A stretch of 34,217 bases of DNA from Chitinophaga niabensis (GCA_017849435.1 JAFIGY010000001.1:1-34217); one strand, 5' to 3'; counted from the first letter of the stretch, positions 1 through 9,059 are shown. Made by a program: numbers and translations. Notes: generated by a model not told the origin, from the letters alone.

Positions 1-3
1 AAC

Positions 4-44
4 AAAAAAATGGACAATGCCCATTAGAAACTGGGGCATTGTCC
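4..44 (-). terminator. Intrinsic terminator, minus strand
   Basis: A perfect 11-bp inverted repeat (GGACAATGCCC at 12-22, GGGCATTGTCC at 34-44) encloses an 11-base loop. On the minus strand the stem is followed by A and seven U residues (plus-strand A run at 4-10). This is a textbook Rho-independent terminator pointing left. It could end the RHS/immunity transcript that starts near 9.0 kb, or a transcript of the IS remnant. Nothing between the immunity-like gene and this site looks like a better stop. Confidence 0.8.
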
Positions 45-115
45 TGGATCAGTTTTTAACTATTTTTGAAAACAGGATCAAGATATAGATCCTGCTACGA
101 ACTCCGTTTTTTGAA

Positions 116-139
116 ACTTACACAGTTAGTGAGATAGTC
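116..139 (-). repeat. 24-base repeat copy 1 flanking the IS remnant
   Basis: The plus-strand segment ACTTACACAGTTAGTGAGAT plus AGTC matches 455-478 at 18 of 24 positions in the same orientation. The shared blocks are ACT, ACACA and ATAGTC. It directly abuts the end of the transposase C-terminal fragment. Confidence 0.4.
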
Positions 140-141
140 CC

Positions 142-425
142 CTGTCGGTGGAAGCCTTCGATAATGTTGGTGGTATACATAATCCTGCGTACGTCCTTAT
201 TGTACTGAAAACAGCACCAATAGGGGTTTTTACCTGTTTGCGGCCTTTACCATTCTTTCTATTGGCCTCGCCCTCGTCTTCAATATGTGCCTCCAGTTCG
301 CCTTCCAGAAACTCTTTCAATAATGGCGTCAGCACTCCATCCTTCCCAAGCAGTGTGTCGCCCTTCTTCAAACGGCTCGCCGCCTGCTTCTTAAATGCTT
401 CAAAATCGAAATTCTGTTTGTCCAT
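142..425 (-). pseudogene. IS256-family transposase, internally deleted and frameshifted
   Basis: The start at 425 opens with about 70 residues typical of the IS256-family N-terminus: LLGKDGVLTPLLKEFLEG, then NRKNGKGRKQVKTPIG. Around 207-220 the sequence jumps to another frame that reads FQYNKDVRRIMYTTNIIEGF followed by HRQ, the conserved block near the C-terminus of this family. Some 250-300 residues, including most of the DDE catalytic domain, are therefore missing, and the two pieces are out of frame. The second piece stops right after HRQ, where the 24-base segment at 116-139 begins. The open frame running to 126 continues past the junction in the wrong frame. No active transposase can be made. 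Confidence 0.8.
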
Positions 426-454
426 ATGTCTAGTTTAAAGTTATGCAACTTTTT

Positions 455-478
455 ACTGACACACTTTTTGTAATAGTC
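455..478 (-). repeat. 24-base repeat copy 2 flanking the IS remnant
   Basis: The plus-strand segment ACTGACACACTTTTTGTAAT plus AGTC is the partner of 116-139. It lies 30 bases upstream of the transposase start codon, where the terminal repeat of an IS256 element is expected. Confidence 0.4.
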
Positions 479-518
479 TCGGAATAAATATCTTTTCACT
501 TTGATTGGCTGTTCTACC

Positions 519-656
519 TTAAAACCTTAACCTAAATATTGCATTATCAACTGTCCGTCAAGAACCTGTTTCTGCTTCAAAACTTTCTAAAATTTGTTTT
601 CGATAAGATCTCTGAACACCTTGTTCTCGAAGATATTTAGACGCAGCCAAACTCCA
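519..656 (-). pseudogene. Relic of a polymorphic-toxin C-terminal domain
   Basis: One minus-strand frame reads LAASKYLREQGVQRSYRKQI then LESFEAETGS, a TGA stop, RTVDNAIFRLRF, and a TAA stop. There is no start codon, and a TGA stop sits just upstream at 657-659. The pattern KYLREQG..R..R..ILESFE..T followed by RT..N..F.LRF resembles tails I recall from RHS and other polymorphic toxins, with a stop replacing one or two residues. The fragment lies downstream of an RHS gene, where displaced toxin cassettes commonly accumulate, and appears cut by the IS remnant beginning near 478. The family match is from memory and was not searched. The rest of 440-698 shows no gene. Confidence 0.5.
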
Positions 657-698
657 TCATACGTGTCCCCCCTCCTTAGTGGGACTTTCAAAAATGGA

Positions 699-1058
699 CT
701 AATTATACTTTATGAGTACAGATTTAAAGCCAGCTTTAATATCGTTACTAAATTCTATTCTTCCCCAAGAATATACATTCTCTCCTCCTAATTTTTCCAA
801 AAGAAGTGAAACTTCATTTCCATTGTTTTCAGCTATGGGAAAGATATTAATCATCTTCAATACATCATCCTGAAAATACAATATGAAAATAAAATATTTT
901 GATATACTCAGCCGATAAGACCTCCAATTTTGATTAGAAGTCCAAAGCTCTATTTCGGTAGAATGAAAAAGATCTATAAAATAATCTAATTTTTTCTTTG
1001 GTAAAAAAATCCATTCCTCATATTTCAATTCTCCGTTTATTAAATTAATATCTATCAT
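699..1058 (-). CDS. Small immunity-like protein of the RHS toxin
   Basis: This 119-residue protein has no signal peptide or membrane segment and should be cytoplasmic. It is rich in aromatic and acidic residues and ends in WGRIEFSNDIKAGFKSVLIK plus YN. Its ATG at 1056-1058 overlaps the TGA stop of the RHS gene at 1055-1057 (ATGA), so the two are probably translationally coupled. A small cytosolic protein directly after the variable tail of a secreted RHS protein is the standard position for an immunity protein that neutralises the cognate toxin. The gene is visibly more AT-rich than the biosynthetic genes in this window, consistent with horizontal exchange of toxin/immunity cassettes. No family name is assigned; the role is inferred from position. 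Confidence 0.65.
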   Translation of the reverse strand: MIDINLINGELKYEEWIFLPKKKLDYFIDLFHSTEIELWTSNQNWRSYRLSISKYFIFILYFQDDVLKMINIFPIAENNGNEVSLLLEKLGGENVYSWGRIEFSNDIKAGFKSVLIKYN

Positions 1059-4000
1059 TTTAAAGGAATTGTTTTTATCAATTGTAAGCCAGAATAATCT
1101 GGAATAAAAACCTGTGGTAGTCCCCCTGCTCCAAATTGAGGGTTAGCATATGTAGTCCCAAATGCTGCTGAAGTATTTCCTGTTACTTTATAGATACCAA
1201 CCTGTCCTCTATAGCCAAATTGAGGATGTTTCGCTACCTGTAACCCTTCAAATAACGAGGTTTTATTCAACCCAGAACGGTTAAGCCCACTCAATGTTGT
1301 ATAATAATTCGATTGACCAGGCAGCCCCCCAACAACAAATTTTCCTTCCCCTATTGTTATATTTCGCCAGTTGTCCACCCCCGTATACAAACCCTTCCCT
1401 TGCCAACCGGCGGCTAAATCTGCAGCTCCCCCCTTAGCAGCTGAAGCATACGAGTTAAGATTCACCCCACGACTTGAACTCACTGCCTCCAGACTTGATC
1501 CTCGACTAGCTCCCACTGTCTTTACTCCTCCCAATACCGCAACCCCCTCGGTAAACGCAAAAGCCGCATGAAGTATTGCCCCTTTCTTATCCCCGTGTTG
1601 CAGCGCAACAAGTGATCGAACGGTAGAGCCCAGCACTGGAACAAACCCTACTAAAGTACTAACGATTCCTGTAAACATCTTCACCCCGGGACTCATACCA
1701 CTAAGTACGGAGTAGTTGCTTGTTTTGTCCGATATATACGGTTGTAGGTTTTCTCTTACTTTGTCCAGATACCGTCTCGCATATTGTCGTTCGCTCTCGT
1801 ACCATCTCCCTTCTTGCGTATTGGCCACCCAATTATCATACGCCAGTTTATTCTGCCAAGCAGCACCTACCGCTTTCTCTACATTTATCTCTGGCCAGGG
1901 AATACTCTGCGGAAAATACCTATTCCCATCAACGTCCTTATTCGTTATAGGATTATTATTACTATAGTGGTAAGGAGATAAGCTAAGGTATTCCTCACTC
2001 GCTGCATCCACCGCATGCCAGCGGTTCACTTGGGGATCATACATCCTCGCTCCATAATCATACCAATCCAGTCCAAATCCATCAGAAAACTCCTTCGTCT
2101 GCAACTCCTTCCCATTGTACTTGATCTGGTTTATCGGGTAAGAAGCTGCTGTAATGGCGGTTGAGCTGAGTCCGGACATCACCAGTCCAAACGGATAGTA
2201 ATGCGTTTCCTCCAGCAAGCGGCCCGTCCCCAAAGTTACTATCAGATCATCAAAAAACACATCTCTCGGACTCTCATTACTGGTATATACATATAAGTAT
2301 CCATTCCTGGTTATTTTCATTCTGCTTCCAACTATATCCTGTTGAACATCCGGACTGTTCTGTACCTGCTTCACTCCGCTATTCTCCTCCACCAGGTTCA
2401 TTTGCTCATCAAATAATACGTAGTTCAGATAAGCCTCGGGACGATCAGATTGTTGTTCCTCCTGCTGCTGCTCCCTGAGCTTGTTGAGTACAGCAGACGA
2501 GAATCCATTCTTCAAGGGGATATTATCAAACGTATTTCCTGCTGTTTTCCCACCAGCAGAGCCATTACCATTGCTAAAGGCCTGCAAAAGCGGCGTAAGC
2601 ATGTCCGGAACCGGGTCCACCGGAACTTTCTTTTGCAGGCCCTGAGACTTAAAGAAGGCACTTACCCTTGTTTGTATGGTATCGTTCGCCATAACTTTCA
2701 GCACCAGGGATGGCCCGATCCGTTTATCCGGATATTTGGCGTTCAGTTTGGCGGCATATTGCTTCTCAGCCCCCGTTTTATTGCCAAAACCTGCGGGTTT
2801 TAACGCTCGGGAACTCTCAATATTGGAAAACAGCATGCTTTCCTTTGCTGCTACCGGAAGTTCCATTGTTGCGTTATAGGAACTAAAGTCTGATTGCTCC
2901 GTATAAACAATCCTTACATTCCCAAGGTGGTCCTTAATAAAGTAGTCGTAGTAATATGCCAGAGGCGTTCCCGTTTTATTCACCACCCTTATCCGTCCCT
3001 CATTGTGCGCTATGTATTTCAGCACATCATCCATATATACAAGACCTTCAATATAGTCGACCTTCGTCTCTTTGGAAGGCGAAGCGGTATTATCTACAAT
3101 ACGTTTACCTAGCTTTGTACCTTGTGCGTCATATTTGTAAGTAATAATTCCTTTGCCTCTAATACTTATCTGCTCTGGTAAATTCAGTTCGTTATATACG
3201 ATACCTGAAATCCCTTTATTTTCGTCTGATATTACATTCCCATTAGGATCATAGGTATAGTCAGTTGCTTGTCCAGAGGTTATCTCCTTGAAATCTCCAA
3301 GTGTGGAAGAAGGATCATTCTGCGCATCTGTTACACTTTTCAATCTGTTGCTATAAGGATAATATTGGTACGTAAGCGCATCAATCTCGCCGGATGCGGT
3401 TCCCTTCAGTCCCTTCTGATTATATTGCAGGATATTCCCGTTGGCATCATAAAGAATGCGGTTACTATTACTGGATGGACCATAAACGGAGTAATCTACC
3501 GAAGCATTCCCCCAATTACCGCTGCCATCCCTTTGACTGAAGTCTGCCTTCGTCATTCTTCCAGCCGGATCGTACTCATACCCGTACGCCCTCATAGGGC
3601 CATCACCTCGCCATACAATACCAGCTACTTCACCATTAAACCGATTCGTTGTAAAGCCATAGTCATAGTATAATTCTTCACCAAATGATGCCACATCACT
3701 CCCTTGAACATATGCGCCGTTGATACTTTTTAAATGACCGGACAGGTAATAATCATACGCAACATCTTTCAGTCCTCCCAAGTTTCTATTCTGAAGCTCC
3801 CCCGTCTCATAATAGGTATTGTTCAAAACGGTTCGTTCCAGAGATGGATTATCATTTAATCTTGCCACAACGCTTTTGAGCCTGCCGGCATGATCGAAAT
3901 TGTTGACACTTAAAATCCTGGTTTCCGGTGTAACTACATTTCCGGGTTTCTTATGATGCAGATAGGTACTGATAAGTCTGTCATTGAAATCGTACAGATT

Positions 4001-5677
4001 AGTCAGGATGTCCTCCCCTCCTCCAATATTGTCCTTTATTGTCTGAATGACCCTGTCCTTGGTATCGTAATAAATGGTTGTGTTCAACCATTGATCTGTT
4101 CCCAGCACTCTTACCTTCGTTCCTGTATGTTTACCGCTGATGAAGTCTGTTTTGACAATATCTTCCTTATATAGATTCGCTCCCTTCTCTGGCTTAGTGA
4201 CATAAGAAGCATTGAATGGTACGCTTCCTGACCAGGTATAATCATCGTAATACTGATACACCAGGGGAATAACATTCGCCTGAACAAGGTTGGGTAACGG
4301 ATTGGTAACAGTGGTTGATATTGTAGTAGTAACACTTTTTAATGTCGGATCAATCACCGTTTCAAATTCATCGTTACCATTAACAGATTCGAAACCCTCC
4401 TCAAACGTGATACTATTGGATGCCTTATACTCTCTCACATAGCTGTCCCGACCATTAACAATCAAATCAGCGGTCGTTAAAATATTGTATGTAATATTTA
4501 TCTGACTGGCAGGTGCAGCATTCATCTGGCCCTGTAGCGTGCTCCGGGTTTCCTCGGATCTGTACAATCCTTCTAAAACCGGCCGATTTAAGTTATCATA
4601 ACAAGCTATCTTCCAAAGTCCTTTTGCACGCTGATTCCCATCTCTTGAAAACACCAGGCGATCCCTGTTATCATACACCATTTCAACAACTCCTGCCCCC
4701 GATATTTTTTTGAGTATCATACGACCGTACTGATCATACTCATAGTAAAAACATAGCCCGTCTATCAAATCCTGCTTTCCGGTAAAACTCCAGTTACCGA
4801 CGAGAAGTTCTGTCGCCATAGGTGGTATCACAAATCGCAGTAATCCGAAATCATCATAAATGAAATAAGTGGAAAGCCATCCACCATACCCCGGCTGGCC
4901 ATTTTCCACCTCTTCTTTCTTTAAAATGATACGGCCTTCAAAATCTTTAAAAACGATGCTCCTCTTCTGCTGTGCATCTGTAGAAACAGTTTTGGTCAGT
5001 CTTCCCTCCGGATAGTACCCTGCTGATACAGGGACACTGCCAGGCGCATTATCAATGGACCAGACCACTACCTGATCCGAGGCCGTATTCAATAAATTTG
5101 AAGTAGAAGTTCCTCTGTCGCTACCAGTCCAGCTATTCCCTACAGGCATCTCCTTAGCTGCCCTGTTCAATGGAGATTGCTCAAATACGTTTTCGCTATA
5201 ATAGACTTTCTCCCCTGTAAATCTGTTGCCATTTATAACCGGACTGCTGTAGTATAATTTCTGTTCCCCGAATGCATCAGCTCTAAAACTTCCTGTTGCC
5301 TGAGAGGAAGGATAAGGCAAATACATATAATGTTCTTTCCCATCCAGCTCAAACACTTTAGGCATAATAATATCCTTGCCGCTGGCGGTAACACCTTTTT
5401 TCACTTTCTGCACTTCCCTGCCCATTCTGTCAAAATAAGAGGTTTCCTGCCGCACTTCGTTGTTACTCTTCATCTCCATGGCAGCATCGCTGGCATCTGT
5501 CATAGGCACGAGGGGGCTCCAGATCCTTAGAGCATTCAACTTAATAATATTATAGGCAGGAGGAACCGGCTGCACTATTCCTGTAGGGTCGGGAGCGCCT
5601 GCAACCACTGGTCTGTTCTGAGCATGTACTTCAGCAACAAAAAAAAGAAGGGTTATATAGATGAATATTTTGCGCAT
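1055..5677 (-). CDS. RHS-repeat polymorphic toxin, DUF6443 type
   Basis: This 1540-residue exported RHS protein has an N-terminal signal peptide (MRKIFIYITLLFFVAEVHAQ), a DUF6443-like N-terminal region (about 30-200), many YD/RHS repeats (YDANGNILQYN, YKYDAQGTKLGKRIVD), and an RHS-core end with DHLGNVRIVY, HYYPFGLVMSG and YDYGARMYDPQVNRWHAVD, closing at NNNPITNKDVDGN near residue 1252. The remaining 288 residues form a variable tail. A hydrophobic glycine/valine-rich pre-toxin stretch lies around 1333-1385, and a compact domain around 1423-1540 holds GLPGQSNYYTT, LFEGLQVAKHP and ANPQFGAGGLPQVFIPDY. I do not recognise the catalytic fold of that domain; an ADP-ribosyltransferase-like role is only a guess. 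The gene lies 16 bases after the SpvB-like gene and overlaps the immunity-like gene by 4 bases. No type IX sorting domain is visible, so the export route beyond the inner membrane is unknown. Confidence 0.85.
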   Translation of the reverse strand: MRKIFIYITLLFFVAEVHAQNRPVVAGAPDPTGIVQPVPPAYNIIKLNALRIWSPLVPMTDASDAAMEMKSNNEVRQETSYFDRMGREVQKVKKGVTASGKDIIMPKVFELDGKEHYMYLPYPSSQATGSFRADAFGEQKLYYSSPVINGNRFTGEKVYYSENVFEQSPLNRAAKEMPVGNSWTGSDRGTSTSNLLNTASDQVVVWSIDNAPGSVPVSAGYYPEGRLTKTVSTDAQQKRSIVFKDFEGRIILKKEEVENGQPGYGGWLSTYFIYDDFGLLRFVIPPMATELLVGNWSFTGKQDLIDGLCFYYEYDQYGRMILKKISGAGVVEMVYDNRDRLVFSRDGNQRAKGLWKIACYDNLNRPVLEGLYRSEETRSTLQGQMNAAPASQINITYNILTTADLIVNGRDSYVREYKASNSITFEEGFESVNGNDEFETVIDPTLKSVTTTISTTVTNPLPNLVQANVIPLVYQYYDDYTWSGSVPFNASYVTKPEKGANLYKEDIVKTDFISGKHTGTKVRVLGTDQWLNTTIYYDTKDRVIQTIKDNIGGGEDILTNLYDFNDRLISTYLHHKKPGNVVTPETRILSVNNFDHAGRLKSVVARLNDNPSLERTVLNNTYYETGELQNRNLGGLKDVAYDYYLSGHLKSINGAYVQGSDVASFGEELYYDYGFTTNRFNGEVAGIVWRGDGPMRAYGYEYDPAGRMTKADFSQRDGSGNWGNASVDYSVYGPSSNSNRILYDANGNILQYNQKGLKGTASGEIDALTYQYYPYSNRLKSVTDAQNDPSSTLGDFKEITSGQATDYTYDPNGNVISDENKGISGIVYNELNLPEQISIRGKGIITYKYDAQGTKLGKRIVDNTASPSKETKVDYIEGLVYMDDVLKYIAHNEGRIRVVNKTGTPLAYYYDYFIKDHLGNVRIVYTEQSDFSSYNATMELPVAAKESMLFSNIESSRALKPAGFGNKTGAEKQYAAKLNAKYPDKRIGPSLVLKVMANDTIQTRVSAFFKSQGLQKKVPVDPVPDMLTPLLQAFSNGNGSAGGKTAGNTFDNIPLKNGFSSAVLNKLREQQQEEQQSDRPEAYLNYVLFDEQMNLVEENSGVKQVQNSPDVQQDIVGSRMKITRNGYLYVYTSNESPRDVFFDDLIVTLGTGRLLEETHYYPFGLVMSGLSSTAITAASYPINQIKYNGKELQTKEFSDGFGLDWYDYGARMYDPQVNRWHAVDAASEEYLSLSPYHYSNNNPITNKDVDGNRYFPQSIPWPEINVEKAVGAAWQNKLAYDNWVANTQEGRWYESERQYARRYLDKVRENLQPYISDKTSNYSVLSGMSPGVKMFTGIVSTLVGFVPVLGSTVRSLVALQHGDKKGAILHAAFAFTEGVAVLGGVKTVGASRGSSLEAVSSSRGVNLNSYASAAKGGAADLAAGWQGKGLYTGVDNWRNITIGEGKFVVGGLPGQSNYYTTLSGLNRSGLNKTSLFEGLQVAKHPQFGYRGQVGIYKVTGNTSAAFGTTYANPQFGAGGLPQVFIPDYSGLQLIKTIPLK

Positions 5678-5693
5678 AAAAAGCTTTTAAAAT

Positions 5694-8600
5694 CTACCAA
5701 ACAATATATCCTATGCCACTGGCTATTACATAATCTGTATAAGCATATCTATAAATCTCCCCATTGGGACCAAGGTCTTCTGTCTTCAGCTGCATTCTCC
5801 CCAAAAAACCCTCGGATCCATTAATCGTGATTGTCAGATTGCGGGTACTGTTCACTCCATTTGCATTCTTCAACTCTGAAACATTTATCGTCAGATCTTC
5901 CACGCTAACAGGATTATTATTTGCGTCCTTTAGAACAACATATACATCCGCATCTTCAAAACGATTCTCGGCAAACTGATATGACGAAACATTTCTGTAC
6001 TGAATCGTTGCGTATGCCACAGGAAGCGGGCAATCACAGGCGGACTGGTAATTATATTTTGTCAGAATGAAATTCTCCCTGTTTCGGACAGTTTTTATCC
6101 TTTGAAAATTATCATACTCGTAGTACGTCAATTGGTTCCCTGGCGCACATTGGGCCGTTGATCCAACCAGTGGAAAATGTGCGTAAGTGGAAAAGAAGGT
6201 GCCTTCCGGATAAACCATAATGTCATCCACCGGATAGGGTTCATTTAATACCAGATTATCCGTTGTATAATCTCTTTGTACGAGCTCCCATTTATTATTT
6301 ATCAGACGACTGTAAGCAAGCTTATACTTCTTCTGATTCGGCCTGGTAAAATTGATAGAATACATCTGCGATCCCGGATAATATTTTGTACCCATGTGCG
6401 CCGCACCTTCTATTGCAGACGGAGAATGCTCAAAGTTCTCATAAAAAATCTCAGCATTGGAAGCATTGGTTGCTGATCCGATCAGTAAGTTGTCACTATC
6501 GTACAAATAACTTTTAGGTATGCCGTCTTTGCCCTGTTCGAATATCTGGTTGCCGCTATTAAAGTCATAGCCTAAAGTTTTTTCTTCCCACAAAAGTGAA
6601 CCGTTCTTTGATTTTAGCACCTTACTGGGAAATATCCGGATCAAAGGGTTGCTGCCACTTCCCTGTACTTTTTTATACGAGGTATGCTCAATTATCTTGT
6701 TCCCCTTGATAGAAGTTTCTTCCTCCCTCACAAGAAGCACGAGCTTATCCATATAAGCATAAGCGTCTATATCCTCTTGCTGTAAACCTGTAATTTCATT
6801 ACGATTGGAAGGGTAGTAGTATTTTTTTGAATACGTAGCTCCATCCGAAGTATTATATACGACCCTTCTAAGCAATATCCCGTCAGGGCTATACTCATAG
6901 CTTTTCTCCTTTCTCAATCCGATATTTTCATTACCCGCATCATCATAAGTACTCTCAGTCTCCTTTGTCAAGCGGTAATTGTCTTTAACGTGGTAATAAA
7001 TATTCTGATACCAACGGGAAACCGTTGTTCCGGAGAGCGAAAATTCAAGTGTAACGCTTACTCCTCTTGATTTTAATTGTTCAGCGGACAAAGAAGCATA
7101 ATCGTAAATCGTCTCATACACCTTCTTTCCCATAGCATTCAGGAAAGTCTTACTGGCCATCAGCCCCCTCTTGTAAGCATAAGAAGTTGGGTATCCAAAC
7201 TGCCTGAAATTATCGATAGAATAAATAGTTCCAAGGGAGGCATTTACGATTGTGAATTGATCGGGGAAAGTACTCAGGTCCTTAAAAGCATATATTTCAG
7301 CTCCACCGTCAGGATTTGTTACTTTAACCCTTGAGTAGCCAATGGATGCTCCATTCAAATCGCCGGTATGAAACTGTACATTATTATAGATACTTTCGCC
7401 TGTAATAGTGCAGGAGGTCAAAGGGAAAGATAATTTTGACTCCTTGTTATAAACGAAGCTCTTAACGTATTGCAGGCCGGATGATCGGCCACTGGCAAGT
7501 TTATATTCATACTGCTTGACAAGCGACTTCCCGGCATTGTCTATTTCTATGATCTTTTTGACCCTGAGTCCCCCGGAGTTCTTATCAACACCAGTTACGT
7601 TATCATAGTACGTATTCAATTCATATTCGAAAGTTGTTTTCCCTCCCAATCCAAACTCAATCTCCGAAAGTGTATACTGTAAGGTTTTATTAAGATCAGG
7701 CTCTTTTGTTGCTAATGGAGGAAATGGCGTGGAGCTCACGTTGTTGTTGTAGTACCCCCAATGATCAAATGAAACGCTGTTGCGGGTCGGAAATTTATTG
7801 GCCGGATCATTGAAATACCTGAACCCATATAATTTCAGGGAAGAGTATCCGTCTTTTCCAATCAAATAAATGTCTTTCAGGTATAATCTGTTTAACTCTG
7901 GGTTGGGATCAGGCGGATGATAATAATCATGATGCAGTACAAAACGCTTCAGGAATTGGGAGCCACTATAAACATCCATCGAAGTTAACCGGTTGGCACC
8001 CGGAAGGTCCAAACGTCCTCCGGAATAGTTAAATACAACCTTCCCAATGTTTGTGGAAATCCTTGAAAGATATTTCGGGGATTTATAGGTGATAGGGTTG
8101 TCATTGTCGTAAACCTGTTCTGCCGGGCCGGAACATCCTGTGTAAGAGAAGATCAATTTTACCTTACTATATTTTTTTGTCGTTATATTAGCCCCGGCGA
8201 TATACTCGAAAGTCACCTCATCTGTTTGGTTGAAGTTATTCATCTTGGTTAAAAACCAGGTGGACACGTAGGAAACAGGCGTATTGCTGTCGCTTTCCAC
8301 AATTTCTCTTGACAAATCGCTGTTTCCGAATACATAACTATTACCTTTCGCGTCTGTTACGTTCCAGCAGATACTAAGATTATCATCAGGCCCATTTAAC
8401 CTCACAAGGGAGATAGACAGCTGCGTGGGCTGGTTGAATACCGGCACCTTATTCTCATCAAAAACAAAGGGAACAGATTCAAAAGGAGTAGTTAATATAA
8501 AAAGATCAGGCTCTCCGTCCCATTCTCCATTCGCTATTTTATTCGCACGATTCGGATCCGACGGGTCACTTGAATTAATCTGCACTCCAACATTATTCTT

Positions 8601-8963
8601 ACCAATGTAGCCATTCTCTGATTCATCAGGCAAGCCTCTCACAACTCTTGTAACAGAGCCACCAGCCTGAAGGCTCCAATTCATACCAACGGTAGAAGCA
8701 TACTCGTGTAACTTAACCCCGGAGGCTTTATAAGCCAAGTCTATGGGAATAGACGTACCAGCAGCTGATTCGAGAGAAAAGAGAGGAATGGAAATTTTCG
8801 GCACCCCTTGATAATAGTCAACATTCACGCTTTGATATTGTGCAGAGCTAATATTATTGGGGGATGGTAAAGAAACTTTTACTTTGTCCTCATGCTGGGT
8901 AAAAGCATCTAAAAAGCAAAACAGGTGCGCTGCACACAGGATTAAAAACTTGGAATATTTCAT
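5694..8963 (-). CDS. SpvB/TcdB-N-like RHS-associated secreted protein
   Basis: This 1089-residue exported protein has a signal peptide (about residues 1-22, ending FLDAFTQ). The N-terminal part resembles the SpvB/TcdB N-terminal shell region: YYQGVPKISIPLF, IPIDLAYKASGVKLHEYAST and GMNWSLQAGGSVTRVVRGLP. The middle holds degenerate YD-type strands (YEYSPDGILLRRVVYN, YLYDSDNLLIGSA, YYEYDNFQRIKTVRNRENF). A CDCPLP motif follows, then a beta-rich tail that ends at a bare VW with no toxin-like module. It is the first gene of the RHS operon, 16 bases before the toxin gene, so the two may form one shell or complex in which only the second protein carries the effector tail. A role in encapsulating or presenting the effector is inferred; the similarity to SpvB/TcdB is by motif reading. 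Confidence 0.75.
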   Translation of the reverse strand: MKYSKFLILCAAHLFCFLDAFTQHEDKVKVSLPSPNNISSAQYQSVNVDYYQGVPKISIPLFSLESAAGTSIPIDLAYKASGVKLHEYASTVGMNWSLQAGGSVTRVVRGLPDESENGYIGKNNVGVQINSSDPSDPNRANKIANGEWDGEPDLFILTTPFESVPFVFDENKVPVFNQPTQLSISLVRLNGPDDNLSICWNVTDAKGNSYVFGNSDLSREIVESDSNTPVSYVSTWFLTKMNNFNQTDEVTFEYIAGANITTKKYSKVKLIFSYTGCSGPAEQVYDNDNPITYKSPKYLSRISTNIGKVVFNYSGGRLDLPGANRLTSMDVYSGSQFLKRFVLHHDYYHPPDPNPELNRLYLKDIYLIGKDGYSSLKLYGFRYFNDPANKFPTRNSVSFDHWGYYNNNVSSTPFPPLATKEPDLNKTLQYTLSEIEFGLGGKTTFEYELNTYYDNVTGVDKNSGGLRVKKIIEIDNAGKSLVKQYEYKLASGRSSGLQYVKSFVYNKESKLSFPLTSCTITGESIYNNVQFHTGDLNGASIGYSRVKVTNPDGGAEIYAFKDLSTFPDQFTIVNASLGTIYSIDNFRQFGYPTSYAYKRGLMASKTFLNAMGKKVYETIYDYASLSAEQLKSRGVSVTLEFSLSGTTVSRWYQNIYYHVKDNYRLTKETESTYDDAGNENIGLRKEKSYEYSPDGILLRRVVYNTSDGATYSKKYYYPSNRNEITGLQQEDIDAYAYMDKLVLLVREEETSIKGNKIIEHTSYKKVQGSGSNPLIRIFPSKVLKSKNGSLLWEEKTLGYDFNSGNQIFEQGKDGIPKSYLYDSDNLLIGSATNASNAEIFYENFEHSPSAIEGAAHMGTKYYPGSQMYSINFTRPNQKKYKLAYSRLINNKWELVQRDYTTDNLVLNEPYPVDDIMVYPEGTFFSTYAHFPLVGSTAQCAPGNQLTYYEYDNFQRIKTVRNRENFILTKYNYQSACDCPLPVAYATIQYRNVSSYQFAENRFEDADVYVVLKDANNNPVSVEDLTINVSELKNANGVNSTRNLTITINGSEGFLGRMQLKTEDLGPNGEIYRYAYTDYVIASGIGYIVW

Positions 8964-9032
8964 GGTACAAGAAAATATAGAGAAAATGCCCTAGGTTTCC
9001 TTAAATCTATCAGGTTAAGGTCAAACAGGTAA

Positions 9033-9059
9033 CAAACATACATAACAATTTTTAATTGT
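9033..9059 (-). promoter_or_regulatory. Candidate promoter of the RHS operon with adjacent palindrome
   Basis: The minus strand has TATGTTTG at 9033-9040, a match to the Bacteroidota -7 consensus TAnnTTTG, about 70 bases before the SpvB-like start codon. No well-spaced -33 TTTG is evident; the nearest TTG is about 24 bases away. A perfect palindrome ACAATT-TTT-AATTGT at 9045-9059 overlaps the spacer and could be an operator. A further inverted repeat, GATCAC...GTGATC (9087-9092, 9105-9110), is of unknown role. No gene is seen in 8964-9114. Confidence 0.35.

Larger units (their letters stand above)
116..478 (-). mobile_element. IS256-family insertion sequence remnant
   Basis: This is a decayed, non-autonomous IS256 (Mutator-type) element. 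It holds an N-terminal transposase piece and a short C-terminal piece joined by a large internal deletion (see the pseudogene entry). The proposed edges are similar 24-base segments at 116-139 and 455-478 (18 of 24 matching). They lie in the same orientation instead of inverted as in an intact IS256 element, so the left boundary at least may have been rearranged. The toxin-like relic at 519-656 points towards the right boundary and appears to be cut off near it. The exact ends and any target duplication could not be determined. Confidence 0.6.
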
